A stretch of 64,000 nt of DNA from Echiichthys vipera (Eukaryota; Chordata; Actinopteri; Perciformes; Trachinidae): the NCBI GenBank assembly GCA_963691815.1, contig OY829648.1, positions 35,013,456-35,077,455 of the forward strand, given 5' to 3'. The notes under the pieces were generated by a model. The model was given only the letters and a program-made list of their open reading frames with translations, did no database searches and was not told where the DNA came from. Positions 33,960 through 44,701 of this stretch are shown piece by piece. Position 1 is the first letter of the stretch. Each line of letters opens with the position of its first letter. A program made the position numbers and the translations under genes.

Positions 33960-34701
33960 GAATTGTATGATCGACATGCCGCCGGGACTGCTCCTCTGCC
34001 TCCTTTAGTGATAATGGTAAATGTAATATGTGTAGTGTATTTGTAGCACTGGAGTTAGAGGCACAGCTCCACACCATGGAAGCTCAGTCTTGTGCTACGG
34101 TAGCTAGCCGGCCACCTGTAACTTTAGCTAGTGCAAAGCCACATAGTTAGCTTCTGCTAGTCCTCCCCCGGCAATCCCTGAGCAGCCAGGGTGCTCCTGG
34201 GTGACTGGGAGAGGAAAGCATAGTTCTAAATCGAAGCCCATGGTTAACCATCCGCATGTTCACGTTTCAAACAAGTTTTCTCCACACAGTGGCCAGAGCG
34301 GGTGACATTGAGTCCTATTTGAAACTGCTGGCTAAGGAGAAACGTAAATATTGGAAGATTGTTATTCACGTCGGCGGTAATGAAACCCGATTACGTCAAT
34401 CGAAGGTCACTAAAATTAATGTGGATTCGGTGTGTGCATATGCAAAACTATGTCGGACTCTGTAATTTTCTCTGGTCCCCTGCACAACTTGACTTGCGAT
34501 GACATGTATAGCCGCATGTCATCATTCCATCACTGGCTGTCTGGATGGTGCCCGGTAAATAATGTGGCCTTTGTAGATAACTGCCAGTCTTTCTGGGGAA
34601 AACCTGGTCTTATTAGGAGAGATGGTATTCATTCTACTCTGGAGGGTGCCGCTCTCATATCTAAGAACCTGGACGCAGTTGTAAGCGGTCTAAAACCATG
34701 A
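33960..34701 (+). pseudogene. L2-type LINE ORF1, SGNH/esterase-like, decayed
   Basis: The readable part starts at about 34256 and gives IVIHVGGNETRLRQSKVTK, then, after a frameshift near 34440-34465, TMSDSVIFSGPLHNL, WLSGWCPVNNVAFVDN and RRDGIHSTLEGAALIS. L2 and CR1 elements often carry an ORF1 with an SGNH hydrolase fold. The G-x-N-D block reads G-G-N-E here, while the D-x-x-H block (DGIH) is kept. Upstream codons to about 33960 contain stops, so ORF1 is broken even though ORF2 is open. In the family this protein is thought to bind membranes or RNA; that is background, not seen here. Confidence 0.7.
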
Positions 34702-34893
34702 CCACCCAGTGTTGGGATCAGGAAGCAGAGTCGCAATTTAATACACCTCTCTGCGCTGCCCTTATCGCAGGTGCCCAGGAAGCAGAGTGGCAGTCTTACA
34801 CACCTCTCTGCGCTCCCTGTGGAGCATTTTCCAGCTCAGTTTAGTATACAAACACTGTCTGCCCCACGATCATTTAAATTAAACAGATCAAAA

Positions 34894-37842
34894 ATGAACA
34901 GAAGAGGAGCTACAAAGAAAAACTTGATACAAATCAACGCAAAATCTGCGACAATGCAACAATATCAGAAAATAAAATGTGGACTTTTAAACATTAGATC
35001 TCTCTCATCTAAAGCTGTATTAGTAAACGATCTGATATCAGACAACCATATTGATTTACTCTGTCTGACCGAAACCTGGCTGCGTCCCGAAGAATATGTT
35101 AGCCTAAATGAATCCACTCCTCCCAGTCATATTAATACTCATATTTCTCGAGGCAGTGGTCGAGGAGGAGGCGTTGCAGCTATTTATAATTCAGGCCTAT
35201 TAATAAACCCTAAACCTAAACTAAATTATAATTCATTTGAAAGTCTTGTTCTTAGTCTTTCACATTCAACCTGGAAAACTGTGCAGCCAATTATATTTGT
35301 TATAGTGTACCGTGCTCCTGGTCCGTACTCTGAATTTCTGTCCGAATTCTCAGAGTTTCTGTCAAATTTAGTCCTTAAATCCGACAAAGTAATAATTGTA
35401 GGTGATTTTAATATTCATGTGGACAGCGATAATAATAGTCTCAGTATCGCGTTTATCTCTCTATTAGATTCGATTGGTTTTAGTCAGAGTGTACATAAAC
35501 CTACTCACTGTTTTAATCACACCCTCGACCTTGTTTTGGTTTATGGTGTGGAAATTGATGACTTAATAGTCTTTCCACAGAATCCTATTTTATCAGACCA
35601 TTATTTAATAACTTTTGAATTCATATTACAGGACTACTCACCACTGGGTAAAAGTGTCTACACCAGATGTTTATCTGATAGTGCTATAACTAAATTTAAG
35701 GAAGCGATTCCATCTGCATTTACTTTAATGCCTCATCCTAATATTCAAGACTCCTGCACTAACGTTAGTTTCTCTGAAATTGATCACCTTGTTGAAAGTG
35801 TTGCAGGCTCTCTAAGAACAACACTTGACTCTGTTGCTCCTTTAAAAAAGAAGATAATAAAACAGAGGAAGTTAGCTCCGTGGTATAACTCACAAACCCG
35901 TGAATTAAAACAAATATCGCGAAAGTTGGAAAGTAAATGGCGCTCCACTAAACTGGAGGAATCTCACTTAGTTTGGCAAGAAAGTCTTAAAACCTATAGG
36001 AAGGACCTCCGTAATGCCAGAGCAGCATATTACTCATCTTTAATAGAGGAGAATAAGAACAATCCTAGATTTCTTTTCAGCACTGTAGCCAGGCTGACAG
36101 AGAGCCACAGCTCTATTGAGCCATGTATTCCTATAACCCTCAGCAGTAACGACTTCATGACCTTCTTTAATGACAAAATTATAACTATAAGGGACAAAAT
36201 CAACTCGCTTGGCACCAATCTTTCATCGAACCCAGGAACCTTACAAACTGTACGACCTGATATATTCTTGGACTGCTTTTCTACAGTCGACCTTAACAAA
36301 TTAAACTCTACTATTTCAGCATCAAAACCTTCTACTTGTCTTCTAGACTCTATTCCAACTAGGTTACTTAAAGAAGTGTTACCTTTAATTAGCACTCCTG
36401 TATTAGATATGATTAACATGTCTTTATCAGCAGGTTATGTACCAATGTCTTTTAAAGTAGCTGTAATTAAACCTCTTCTTAAAAAGCCCAGTCTTGATCC
36501 TGAGGTACTAGCCAACTATAGACCTATATCTAACCTTCCTTTTCTCTCTAAGATCCTCGAGAAATTAGTTGCCAATCAGTTGTGTGACTTTTTACATAAT
36601 AATGAGTTATTTGAGGATTTCCAGTCAGGATTTAGAGCAAATCATAGCACTGAGACAGCACTGGTGAAAATTACTAACGACCTTCTAATAGCGTCAGACA
36701 AAGGACTTGTCTCTGTACTTGTCTTACTAGATCTTAGTGCTGCCTTCGACACTATTGACCATCACATCCTGCTACACAGACTAGAGCATCTGATCGGCAT
36801 TAAAGGAACCGCACTGAGCTGGTTTAAGTCATATTTATCAGATAGATCTCAGTTTGTACATGTTAATGACAAATCCTCCATGCACACTAAAGTTAGTCAC
36901 GGAGTCCCACAGGGTTCTGTCCTTGGACCGATTCTTTTCACCTTATATATGCTTCCCTTAGGAAATATTATAAGGAAGCACTCCATTAACTTTCATTGTT
37001 ATGCTGATGATACACAATTATATTTGTCGATCAAACCAGAAGAAACCCATCAGTTAGATAAACTTCAAATGTGCATTAAGGAAATAAAAAGCTGGATGAC
37101 CTGCAATTTTCTGATGTTAAACTCAGACAAAACTGAAATTATTGTACTTGGCCCCAAAGGCCTCCGAAATTCAATAGCTAAAGACATTGTTACTCTGGAT
37201 GATGTTGTGTTGTCCTCCAGCACCACAGTAAGGAATCTGGGTGTTATTTTTGATCAGGATATGTCCTTCGATTCTCACATAAAACTAACAACAAGGACTG
37301 CATATTTTCACCTGCGTAATATTGCAAAAATTAGGAACATTGTGTCTCAGAAAGATGCAGAGAAACTTGTTCATGCATTTGTTACTTCTAGGCTGGACTA
37401 TTGCAATTCCTTATTATCAGGCTGCTCCAATAAGTCTGTTAAGAGTCTCCAGTTGGTCCAAAATGCTGCAGCTCGTGTACTAACTAAAACAAATCGAAGA
37501 GAACATATTTCTCCTGTATTAGCTTCTCTGCACTGGCTACCTGTAAAATCTAGAATAGAATTTAAAATCCTTCTCCTTACGTACAAAGCTCTTATTGGTC
37601 AGGCTCCGTCGTATCTTAAAGAGCTCATAGTACCGTATCACCCAACTAGATCTCTGCGCTCTGAGAATGCAGGGCTACTCGTCGTTCCTAGAGTCTCCAA
37701 AAGTAGAATGGGAGGCAGAGCCTTCAGCTACCAAGCTCCTCTCCTGTGGAACAAACTCCCAAATGTTATTCGGGAGGCAGACACTGTCCCCATATTTAAG
37801 AGTAAACTTAAAACTTTCCTTTTTGATAAAGCTTACAGCTAG
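34894..37842 (+). CDS. L2-type LINE ORF2: endonuclease and reverse transcriptase, intact frame
   Basis: An uninterrupted frame of about 982 codons from ATG 34894 (MNRRGATKKN). The frame is open further upstream to 34771, but only from a GTG. The APE endonuclease has CGLLNIRSLSSKA, LCLTETWL, VIVYRAPG, IVGDFNIHVD, HTLDLVL and LSDHYLITFEF. The RT has KPSTCLLDSIPTRLLKEVLP, KPLLKKPSLDPE, NYRPISNLPFLSKILEKLV, DFQSGFRANHSTETAL, LLDLSAAFDTIDH, SHGVPQGSVLGPILFTLYML and an intact Y-A-D-D at 37000-37011. The C-terminal region with RLDYCNSLLSGCSNKSV, LHWLPVKSRI and LLWNKLPN is complete. No stop or frameshift is seen. It is the best preserved transposon gene in the window and could be recently active, although its own ORF1 is broken. 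Confidence 0.92.
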   Translation: MNRRGATKKNLIQINAKSATMQQYQKIKCGLLNIRSLSSKAVLVNDLISDNHIDLLCLTETWLRPEEYVSLNESTPPSHINTHISRGSGRGGGVAAIYNSGLLINPKPKLNYNSFESLVLSLSHSTWKTVQPIIFVIVYRAPGPYSEFLSEFSEFLSNLVLKSDKVIIVGDFNIHVDSDNNSLSIAFISLLDSIGFSQSVHKPTHCFNHTLDLVLVYGVEIDDLIVFPQNPILSDHYLITFEFILQDYSPLGKSVYTRCLSDSAITKFKEAIPSAFTLMPHPNIQDSCTNVSFSEIDHLVESVAGSLRTTLDSVAPLKKKIIKQRKLAPWYNSQTRELKQISRKLESKWRSTKLEESHLVWQESLKTYRKDLRNARAAYYSSLIEENKNNPRFLFSTVARLTESHSSIEPCIPITLSSNDFMTFFNDKIITIRDKINSLGTNLSSNPGTLQTVRPDIFLDCFSTVDLNKLNSTISASKPSTCLLDSIPTRLLKEVLPLISTPVLDMINMSLSAGYVPMSFKVAVIKPLLKKPSLDPEVLANYRPISNLPFLSKILEKLVANQLCDFLHNNELFEDFQSGFRANHSTETALVKITNDLLIASDKGLVSVLVLLDLSAAFDTIDHHILLHRLEHLIGIKGTALSWFKSYLSDRSQFVHVNDKSSMHTKVSHGVPQGSVLGPILFTLYMLPLGNIIRKHSINFHCYADDTQLYLSIKPEETHQLDKLQMCIKEIKSWMTCNFLMLNSDKTEIIVLGPKGLRNSIAKDIVTLDDVVLSSSTTVRNLGVIFDQDMSFDSHIKLTTRTAYFHLRNIAKIRNIVSQKDAEKLVHAFVTSRLDYCNSLLSGCSNKSVKSLQLVQNAAARVLTKTNRREHISPVLASLHWLPVKSRIEFKILLLTYKALIGQAPSYLKELIVPYHPTRSLRSENAGLLVVPRVSKSRMGGRAFSYQAPLLWNKLPNVIREADTVPIFKSKLKTFLFDKAYS

Positions 37843-38631
37843 GGCTTACGATGAGACTTTATTCTGCTTAATTATGCTGCTATAGGCCTAGTCTGCCGGG
37901 GGATAATACTTTTCCTGATACTCTGAGCTTCTCTCCTCTCTGTCTGAATCATTCATGTCCCATCAATGCATGTTACTGATTCAGCTTCTTCCCCGGAGCT
38001 GTTTGTGCTTTGTCGTCTCGCAGGTCTCTGCTGATCGTGGTGGTGCTTGCTACTATGGTCCTACATGACACTTCCTGCTGCTATTGTCACTGTTACTCAT
38101 ATATACTATCACTAGTTTAATAAACTATAAAATTTGTAGCTGTATCGTAGCTGCTATTGCCACTACTCATCATTGATCATGTTTGCCACCATAATTATTA
38201 TCATTTTCATATTCTGTCACCTTAGCTGTGCTTGTTTCTACTATTCTGTTGTATTAACTGCCTTAACATATACGTTATATTCACATTACTATAAATATTA
38301 TAGTTACTGTTAGGCTTTGCTTGCATCTCTGGAAGTGTGTCTGTCTCTCTCTGTCCATCTGTGTGTCTTTTCTCTCTTTCTCTCTCCTTTTCTTCCTCCC
38401 CAACCGGTCAAGACAGATGGCCGTCCTCCACAGAGCTGGGTCTGTCTGACGTTCCTGCCTGTTATAGGGAAGGTTTTCGTTGCCACTGTACTCTACGGAG
38501 GAATTGTTGGGTCTATGTAAATCATAAATAAGTCATTGAGTGTGGTCTTTACCTACTCTGTAAAGTGTCCTGAGATAACTTTTGTTATGATTTGACACTA
38601 TAAATAAAATTGAATTGAATTGAATTGGAGC

Positions 38632-39898
38632 TAATGTGGCTAATTCTGTAAATGTCTCCCAGACAGACGTATCTCCCTCCCCCCAACGTCACATCAATGC
38701 CCTTTTTTGGTCAGAGGAAATAAGTAGGAGTCAAAGTCTAACAAGAAGGCGGCTCCCAGAGGCGAATATGATTGGATCAAGTAGAGAGAACAGGCCCTGA
38801 TGGAGAGGCTTTTTTTTTTTTATACAGTCTATGATGGAAACACACTGACTGAGTCAGGTGAGAAGACTGATGTCAATTTCAGTATAGAGGCGGCCTTTCC
38901 ACAAATGGGCTTCTAAGCAACTCCTGGAGGTCATGGCCTGGAGGGACATCTACCTGTAATACATCTACCTGTATCATGATTAAAAATGTTACACAGTATG
39001 GCCAGCCTCGTGTTGAGGATACAGACAGCAGGTGAGACAGCAGAGTCAAAAATGGAGTGAGAAGTTACAAGTGATTCACATTTTTTGTGGAGTTGACTGA
39101 ACTGTTTTCAATTTTTTGGCCTCCAACAGGCATCTGTAGACAAATTCCTTATAAGACACGTTTTATGTACACATAAGCATGGGTGGTTCAACAAAAATAA
39201 ACTTTGATATTCTTTGTGTAGCCTAATTGTGGCTTGTGTGCAACATGACTCCAGTTATCAAACCATCAGGTGCACATTTCTCTTTCCAAGGTGAAGTGAG
39301 TTTGATCGACTCATCGACAATAACATCTTTTTAAAATCAGTATTTCTTATCAACATACATTATCAACTGGCATGCATATAGGTTTCATTCAATTTATGAA
39401 TGCACTGAAATGCTATGAAATCACTTTCTTGAACAAGACCCTGAGTAGTTTTAGAGAGAGAAGCTGGTTTGGTGCAACAAGCTCTTGAGCCTTAGGCTGT
39501 GTTTACTGCTGACAATATCTAGCAGAGAACAGAGCTGTCTAGAGAAAACACCTACAGGAGGTTCCCAGCCAAAACCACTTTCAGCACATTCCTGCTCAAT
39601 AAACACCATTAAACAGAGAATCTGGGCTCTATTTGGGACTCAGACATATATCAGTCAAACCACATAGTAACAAATGGTTTATATAGGATGCTGAGCTCCA
39701 AGATGAGGATGGATGTCCGTTATTTCTAACAGATTAGAGTGAGGGTGCAACATGAGGAAATGTGGTAGACGTTTAAAGGTAATGTGACGTCACATATTAT
39801 CAGTCATTTAGTTTGGAGGACTACTTGCATTAAGTCACATAAAGAAATGGCAGCCTTTCTGAAAGCTGCTGTTGCAGAGCTGTATGGAGATGTGCTTT
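38632..39898. other. no recognisable feature
   Basis: AT-rich, with a T11 run at 38812-38822. No coding or repeat signal recognised. Confidence 0.35.
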
Positions 39899-40139
39899 AC
39901 TATAATCAGGGGTGAAAGTAAGCTGGTGCTGGCTGGTACGGCGTACCACTAAAAGATTTTGAGGTGGTATGCCGTACCAGAAAGAAAAATATACTCTCTG
40001 AAAAAAATTGCACTTTCAGCATGACAACGCACCTGCTAACGTCAAATTACCAGAAGCAACATGTTTTCCACACTATACATTGCATATAAGTCGCTCGGAA
40101 CTGTCTCTAAACCTTCTGTGCAACGCTTCACTCGTCAAA

Positions 40140-40427
40140 CAAGGAGCAAGATAGTGCACGTACTGCTTAACTACCCTGCGGCAACATGCGCAGCTGGTTT
40201 CCAAAGTGTTTTAGTAAACAGAAGTTTGTTGCAAAGTCTCCCAAATAAAAACAACATATACAGAAAAATATGTTGATGTTTCAATCTTCTGTTTTTATAT
40301 GTGCAATGTTTCCCTGGACAGACAACGAGCGAGCAGCGCACGTACGGCTTAACCAGATCTTGTGCCAACGTACGCAGCGGGTTATCAAAGTGTTTCAGCA
40401 GACAGACATTTGTTACAAAGTCTGAGA
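40140..40427 (+). repeat. degenerate direct duplication inside the hAT element
   Basis: 40140-40240 and 40325-40425 are diverged copies (about 100 bp; shared GCACGTAC, GCTTAAC, CAAAGTGTTT, GTTGC/ACAAAGTCT). Confidence 0.7.
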
Positions 40428-40477
40428 CTTTCACACTGGCAGTGTGATTAAAAAGTTCTAGAGTGATAAGAGGTCCT

Positions 40478-42224
40478 GGGGCCTGTTTCACAAAGCAGGT
40501 TCAAAAAACTCTGAGTCTAACCCTGAACTCTGAGTTGATCTACTCTGAGATAGGAAACTCTGAGTTTTCGGTTCCAGAACAGCAGATTTGCGTTAGGTTG
40601 ATCAACTCAGAGTAGTTTGACCTGGAGTTAAGCGCGTGCACCACATGTAAAAAAAGACAGCATCAATGGAGCCCTGATTCGACGAGTCACCATGGCAACG
40701 GGGAAGCGGAGCGCTACGCTACAACTGGAAATGGAAATATTAATGCGCTGATACGGTGAGTTTGAGCAGGTTAACACCGCTGCAGCAGCAAAAGAGAGGG
40801 AGACGGTGCGGGAGAACATTGCGGCTCGGGTCAGTGCATAAGTTTAAATGTAGTCCTGTTGCAATCACAGTAATATCACAGGGGAAACTGCTTGAGTGGT
40901 AGTCTATTAGTTTATTTCATTTAAGTGCAACCCCGCGGGGGAGAAGCGCAACTTAAGATGAAACATAAAAACATTGTTCAAACAGGTAAAACATCGGCAC
41001 AATCTCATGGTGACGCCTCATTTTGAGCATGTTTTACATCGTAAAGTAAATATTACCGTAAGTGGCTGTTTTTTATACAACATATCAATGTTGTATAAAA
41101 AACTCCCATTTGCAAAAAAAACGCAGCGCAACACACAATATCTGCTGTGATATGAGAGCATGACTGGTTGTTAATGTTGGAAATGTAAGGAGGGTTGAGA
41201 TGGACTGTGACATGAAACGGTGTTGTGCGTATTCAGCCCCCTCGCATTATGGGCGATATTCTGGATCAGAAGGCTGTAAAGGAGTAGTTTATATACCGGT
41301 AACCCAACTAAAAGCACACACTTTTGAACCTATGAATTGCAAGAAAAGCTGGGATTATATTTAGAAACGCTAAGTCAAATACATTCAACTTGCTCAAAAG
41401 ATCAATTTCATTCATTTTGTAAGTATGGCTGCAGTATATTAAGGACGTCTATGCGCGGTCTGATAATCATCTCCCGACGAATATTTAATTCTCTTTGCGA
41501 AATGCGTCACCTTCATTCACGGGATCGTTATCAAAATGACATGCCATGGTAGTCTAAATATTCACCACCTAATATAACTTCTAATGTAGGCCTACTGAAT
41601 GATTTTTATACGTTGTATACAAAAACTCCCGTTTGCAAAAAAACGCAGCGCAACACAGAATATCTGCTGTGATATGAAACGGTACCGCTCAAACAGAGAA
41701 TTGCCTTGAAATGCAAGAACATCTATAATCAATAGTTTGATTATCATCTCCCGACGAATATTTAATTCTCTGTGCAGTAATGCTGCAGCTTCATCCACGG
41801 GATTGTTATCAGAAGGACACGCCATGGTAGTGAAATAGTCACCACCTAATATAACTTATAATGACTGATGTTTGCAGTGATTTTCTGAAAAAACAGACGG
41901 AACTATACTACGCCAAAACTGGCCCGCTGACTGAATGAATGAGGAAATCAAACACCGTGTGTGGCTGAAAGAGGGCGGAGACAGAGAGAAACTCAAGGTT
42001 TTCTGAGAAAAACCTGGTCCCGACCAGGTTAGTTTCAGAGAGCATGTTACCATGGTAACTGACCGAGAGGTTAAGTTACCTCTCTTTGTGAAACAGGCTA
42101 GAGTTACCCCTCTGTCTCTGGTTTGAGTTACCTCCCTTTGTGAAACGGACAACTCTGAGTTTCCCTCATTTTAGGGTTAACAGACTCAGAGTTTTCACTA
42201 AACCTGCTTTGTGAAACAGGCCCC
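40478..42224. mobile_element. deleted Harbinger element nested in the hAT
   Basis: The termini GGGGCCTGTTTCACAAAGCAG and the inverted CTGCTTTGTGAAACAGGCCCC match perfectly. Inside are the Myb-like exon 1 (ATG 40692, stopped early) and its second exon on plus, and the first exon of a HARBI1 transposase on minus, present twice. Flanking triplets are CTG at the left and CAG at the right, so there is no clean duplication. It is a 1.75-kb deletion derivative of the element at 60518-63522. Confidence 0.85.
41440..41825 (-). pseudogene. duplicated HARBI1 transposase exon 1 remnants
   Basis: 41640-41825 reads MACPSDNNPVDEAAALLHRE, then DVLAFQGNSLFERYRF, then QQIFCVALRFFANGSF on the minus strand: the N-terminal part of HARBI1 with an internal deletion. 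41440-41555 is a second, poorer copy of the same exon start. The core with catalytic Asp residues is absent. Confidence 0.75.
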
Positions 42225-42502
42225 AGGTGAATGCTTGATAAGTAGACTATAATAAATAATGAAGTGTATTTTTCGGTGTGCGCATGCCAGGCGCGTTGTT
42301 AGACCTGGGCATTCGGGGCTGTAGCCCCGGACCTCTTAGCCGTCAAGAAAAAAACAAAAAAAACATAATGATGATGAAAATAGCCCAGTACAGTAGACTT
42401 TTATGAGGTTGCATTACCAGCAGTCACAGATGCAACATTATAGCAGTGACAACTGCAAAATTCTGATGGGTCCTCTGACAAGAGATACCTTCAAAAACAA
42501 AC

Positions 42503-42601
42503 TTAAAGCAGACTGACTTGATAACTTCAGAATCAAACTTAAAGCAGACTGACTTGATAACTTCAGAGTCAAACTTAAAGCAGACTGACTTGATAACTTT
42601 G
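42503..42601. repeat. 36-bp tandem repeat, three copies
   Basis: Three near-identical units containing GCAGACTGACTTGATAACTT and AGAATCAAACTTAAA or its AGAGTCAAA variant. They lie inside the hAT element, to the right of the nested Harbinger. Confidence 0.9.
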
Positions 42602-43359
42602 AGGCCGGTGTTTGGGTTTAACAAGTGACCCTGTTAACTGGTGCCCCTGCGGTGGCGATCGTGACTACAAATGATGAAAACAATTTATGTTTTAAGAGAG
42701 ATACTCATAGACTGTATAAAAAGGAGATGTGTTTTACTACATTAGGGAGACAGGTACATGGCTGGTGGCGCACCGAGTTAATCTCTTGACTTTCATTTAT
42801 TTTCCCACAACGGGATGACTACAAATCTCCCAAAAAAAGTTTTTTAAAGTGGTTAATAAAATTCTACGCACACGTTTCAATGACAAATGATTGATTTAGA
42901 AAATTAATTAGAGATAGAAATGATTAGGAAGAACTTGCTCCTGTTTACCCTAACAACAAGCAACATACAAAACATCACTGACACATTTACTCTAACAAAG
43001 CTATAAAGACTGATCAGGTAGGTAACGTTATGTTTAACATTGTAATGAAAAACGAAACATAGAGGTATTCACACGACAGCTGCGCATTCTCTTCTGTTAT
43101 TGACATCTGCTGTCACTATGGCAACTTTCGACTCTTTCAGCTGGAAGTGGCGTGTTAACAGGTCACTCGTTAAACCCAAACTACGGTCGGAAGAGAAAAC
43201 GTCTGTCGGAGCAGTGATGTCTTTTAGTCTGCACAGTTTCAGGAGACCTGCAGTGGATTCAACCCGGTCCACTTGACATCAGGTTGGTGCATGTCAGTGT
43301 TTCTGAGGCTGTAGGCTGTTCTCATGTCTCATTCTGGCTGCTGGTGTCTGTGCTGACCT

Positions 43360-44125
43360 TTCCATCCTTAACAGACATTAACCTACTCAGTAGGCCTGCC
43401 CAAAGGGAGTCCCACATGACCATTGGTCTTTCCTTCTCAAACTATGTTCCAATTGCATGTTCATCTGCCCAATTTTAAAAATGTCCCAGGGGAGGAACCC
43501 TCAAACCCCCATCTAAATGGGACTAACTAATAACTTCTGGGATACAGCCTTGGATGCTCTCACTAGCTAGCGACCCGCCCGGCGCGCGCTATGCACTCTG
43601 TTGATCAATATGATAGTACTGGCAAGAAATAAAAAACACTTTCACCCCTGACTAAAATATTCCATTTTCTAGCAACCATGCTGTCTGTTATTAAAATACA
43701 TGTCTGAATTTTTTGTAGTGGATGGCAGTGAAAGTTGGTTTCATTCTCCCAGTCTGTACACTCCTGGAAGGTCTGCAGAAGAACTGGCAATGCCAGTGAA
43801 GCAACACCTTCCTTATGAGTGCAGGCGTTTAATAAGCTTCCACTGCAACAGCAATGCCTCAGCTAAGAGTAGACAGCATTTACTTTCACCCCCAAACTAA
43901 TAAGGTTTCTTTCCTCTCATGCATGGGTGACGCTAGCTAGTGAAAACATTCAGGCTGTAGCCCAGAAGTTAGAGTCCTTATCAGACTGAACTGATGAACA
44001 TGCAATCGTGGCATAGTTTGAGAAGCAAAGGAAAGACCAATGGTCATGTATGACTCCTGTCGGGCAGGCCTACTGAGTAGGTTAATGTTTATGTTAAGGA
44101 TAGGGAAGGCCACTCGGATAACATC
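43360..44125. repeat. large imperfect inverted repeat across the hAT right end
   Basis: 43360-43590 matches the reverse complement of 43930-44125. Shared blocks include ATTAACCTACTCAGTAGGCC, ACATGACCATTGGTCTTTCC, CTCAAACTATG, TTGCATGTTCATC and TCACTAGCTAGCG. The left arm is inside the hAT element and the right arm is outside it, so a second inverted copy of the same element family probably lies next to it. Confidence 0.75.
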
Positions 44126-44701
44126 ACTAGCCTTGAGCACTCTCACTTAAAACTACAAAGCAGAGGAGGATTAATACAGGGCTACTAGCTTCAGAATAGT
44201 TCTGTGATTATAGTATTTAAAAAAAATATGGGAAACATCAAAAGCAGTAATTAGGGGAGATATTATATCATACAGTACAACTCTGGCTAGGAAAAATAAA
44301 CAGAAACAGCAAGAGCTTATTGATGCGATCCTCATCCTTAGAATTATATGATAAAAGGTTCAAATTACAATGTGATTATGACCTTCTCCCCACAATTTAA
44401 GCAGAGTACCTTTTAAGGCGGGTCTTGCTATGAATATGATGATAAAGCCAGCCGTCTCCTTGCCCTCCAACTCAAGCGTCAGTCCGCCTAAAATTTCATA
44501 TCACAAATATACAACTCCCCCCACTCCTTAACTACCAGCCCAGCTGAAATAAACTCCACCTTTGCTTCCTATTACCCTAACCAGTATCAATCCGAACCTC
44601 CTGAAAATAAGACCAAAATGTATAATTTCCTGGATAACATTGATAGACCTACCAAAGATCCTTGTATTGAAAGGAGCTGGAAAAACCTGTACAGTTAAAA
44701 G
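44126..44701. other. no recognisable feature
   Basis: No coding or repeat signal recognised. Confidence 0.35.

Larger units (their letters stand above)
33600..38631 (+). mobile_element. near full-length L2-type LINE with open ORF2
   Basis: About 5.0 kb, with a 5' segment, a decayed esterase-like ORF1 (33960-34701), an open ORF2 (34894-37842), and a 3' UTR ending in ATAAAATTGAATTGAATTG (TTGAA repeats). The 3' UTR contains CCAACCGGTCAAGACAGATG and GGAATTGTTGGGTCTATGTA, typical of fish L2-like elements. A minus-strand partial copy lies at 46622-48230 and a 3' scrap at 23845-23912. The extent of the 5' end is judged from the inverted match at 29275-29345 and the adjoining GT tract. Confidence 0.85.
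39907..43650. mobile_element. hAT non-autonomous element with nested Harbinger
   Basis: The ends are CAGGGGTGAAAGT and ACTTTCACCCCTG (inverted; one base differs at the inner edge). The 8-bp flanks are ACTATAAT (39899-39906) and ACTAAAAT (43651-43658), a 7/8 match, as expected for a hAT duplication. Next to the left end is a GGTACGGCGTACC palindrome known from this fish family. Removing the nested Harbinger (40478-42224) leaves about 2.0 kb without a transposase. Confidence 0.8.

Noticed and set aside
36030..36419. Antisense frame of 129 codons
   Set aside because: Opposite strand of the intact L2 ORF2; the same shadow appears on plus at 46914-47186 over the minus-strand L2 copy.
42503..42601. 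CRISPR-like array of 36-bp repeats
   Set aside because: Units are directly adjacent without spacers, there are only three, and the genome is a vertebrate; it is a minisatellite.
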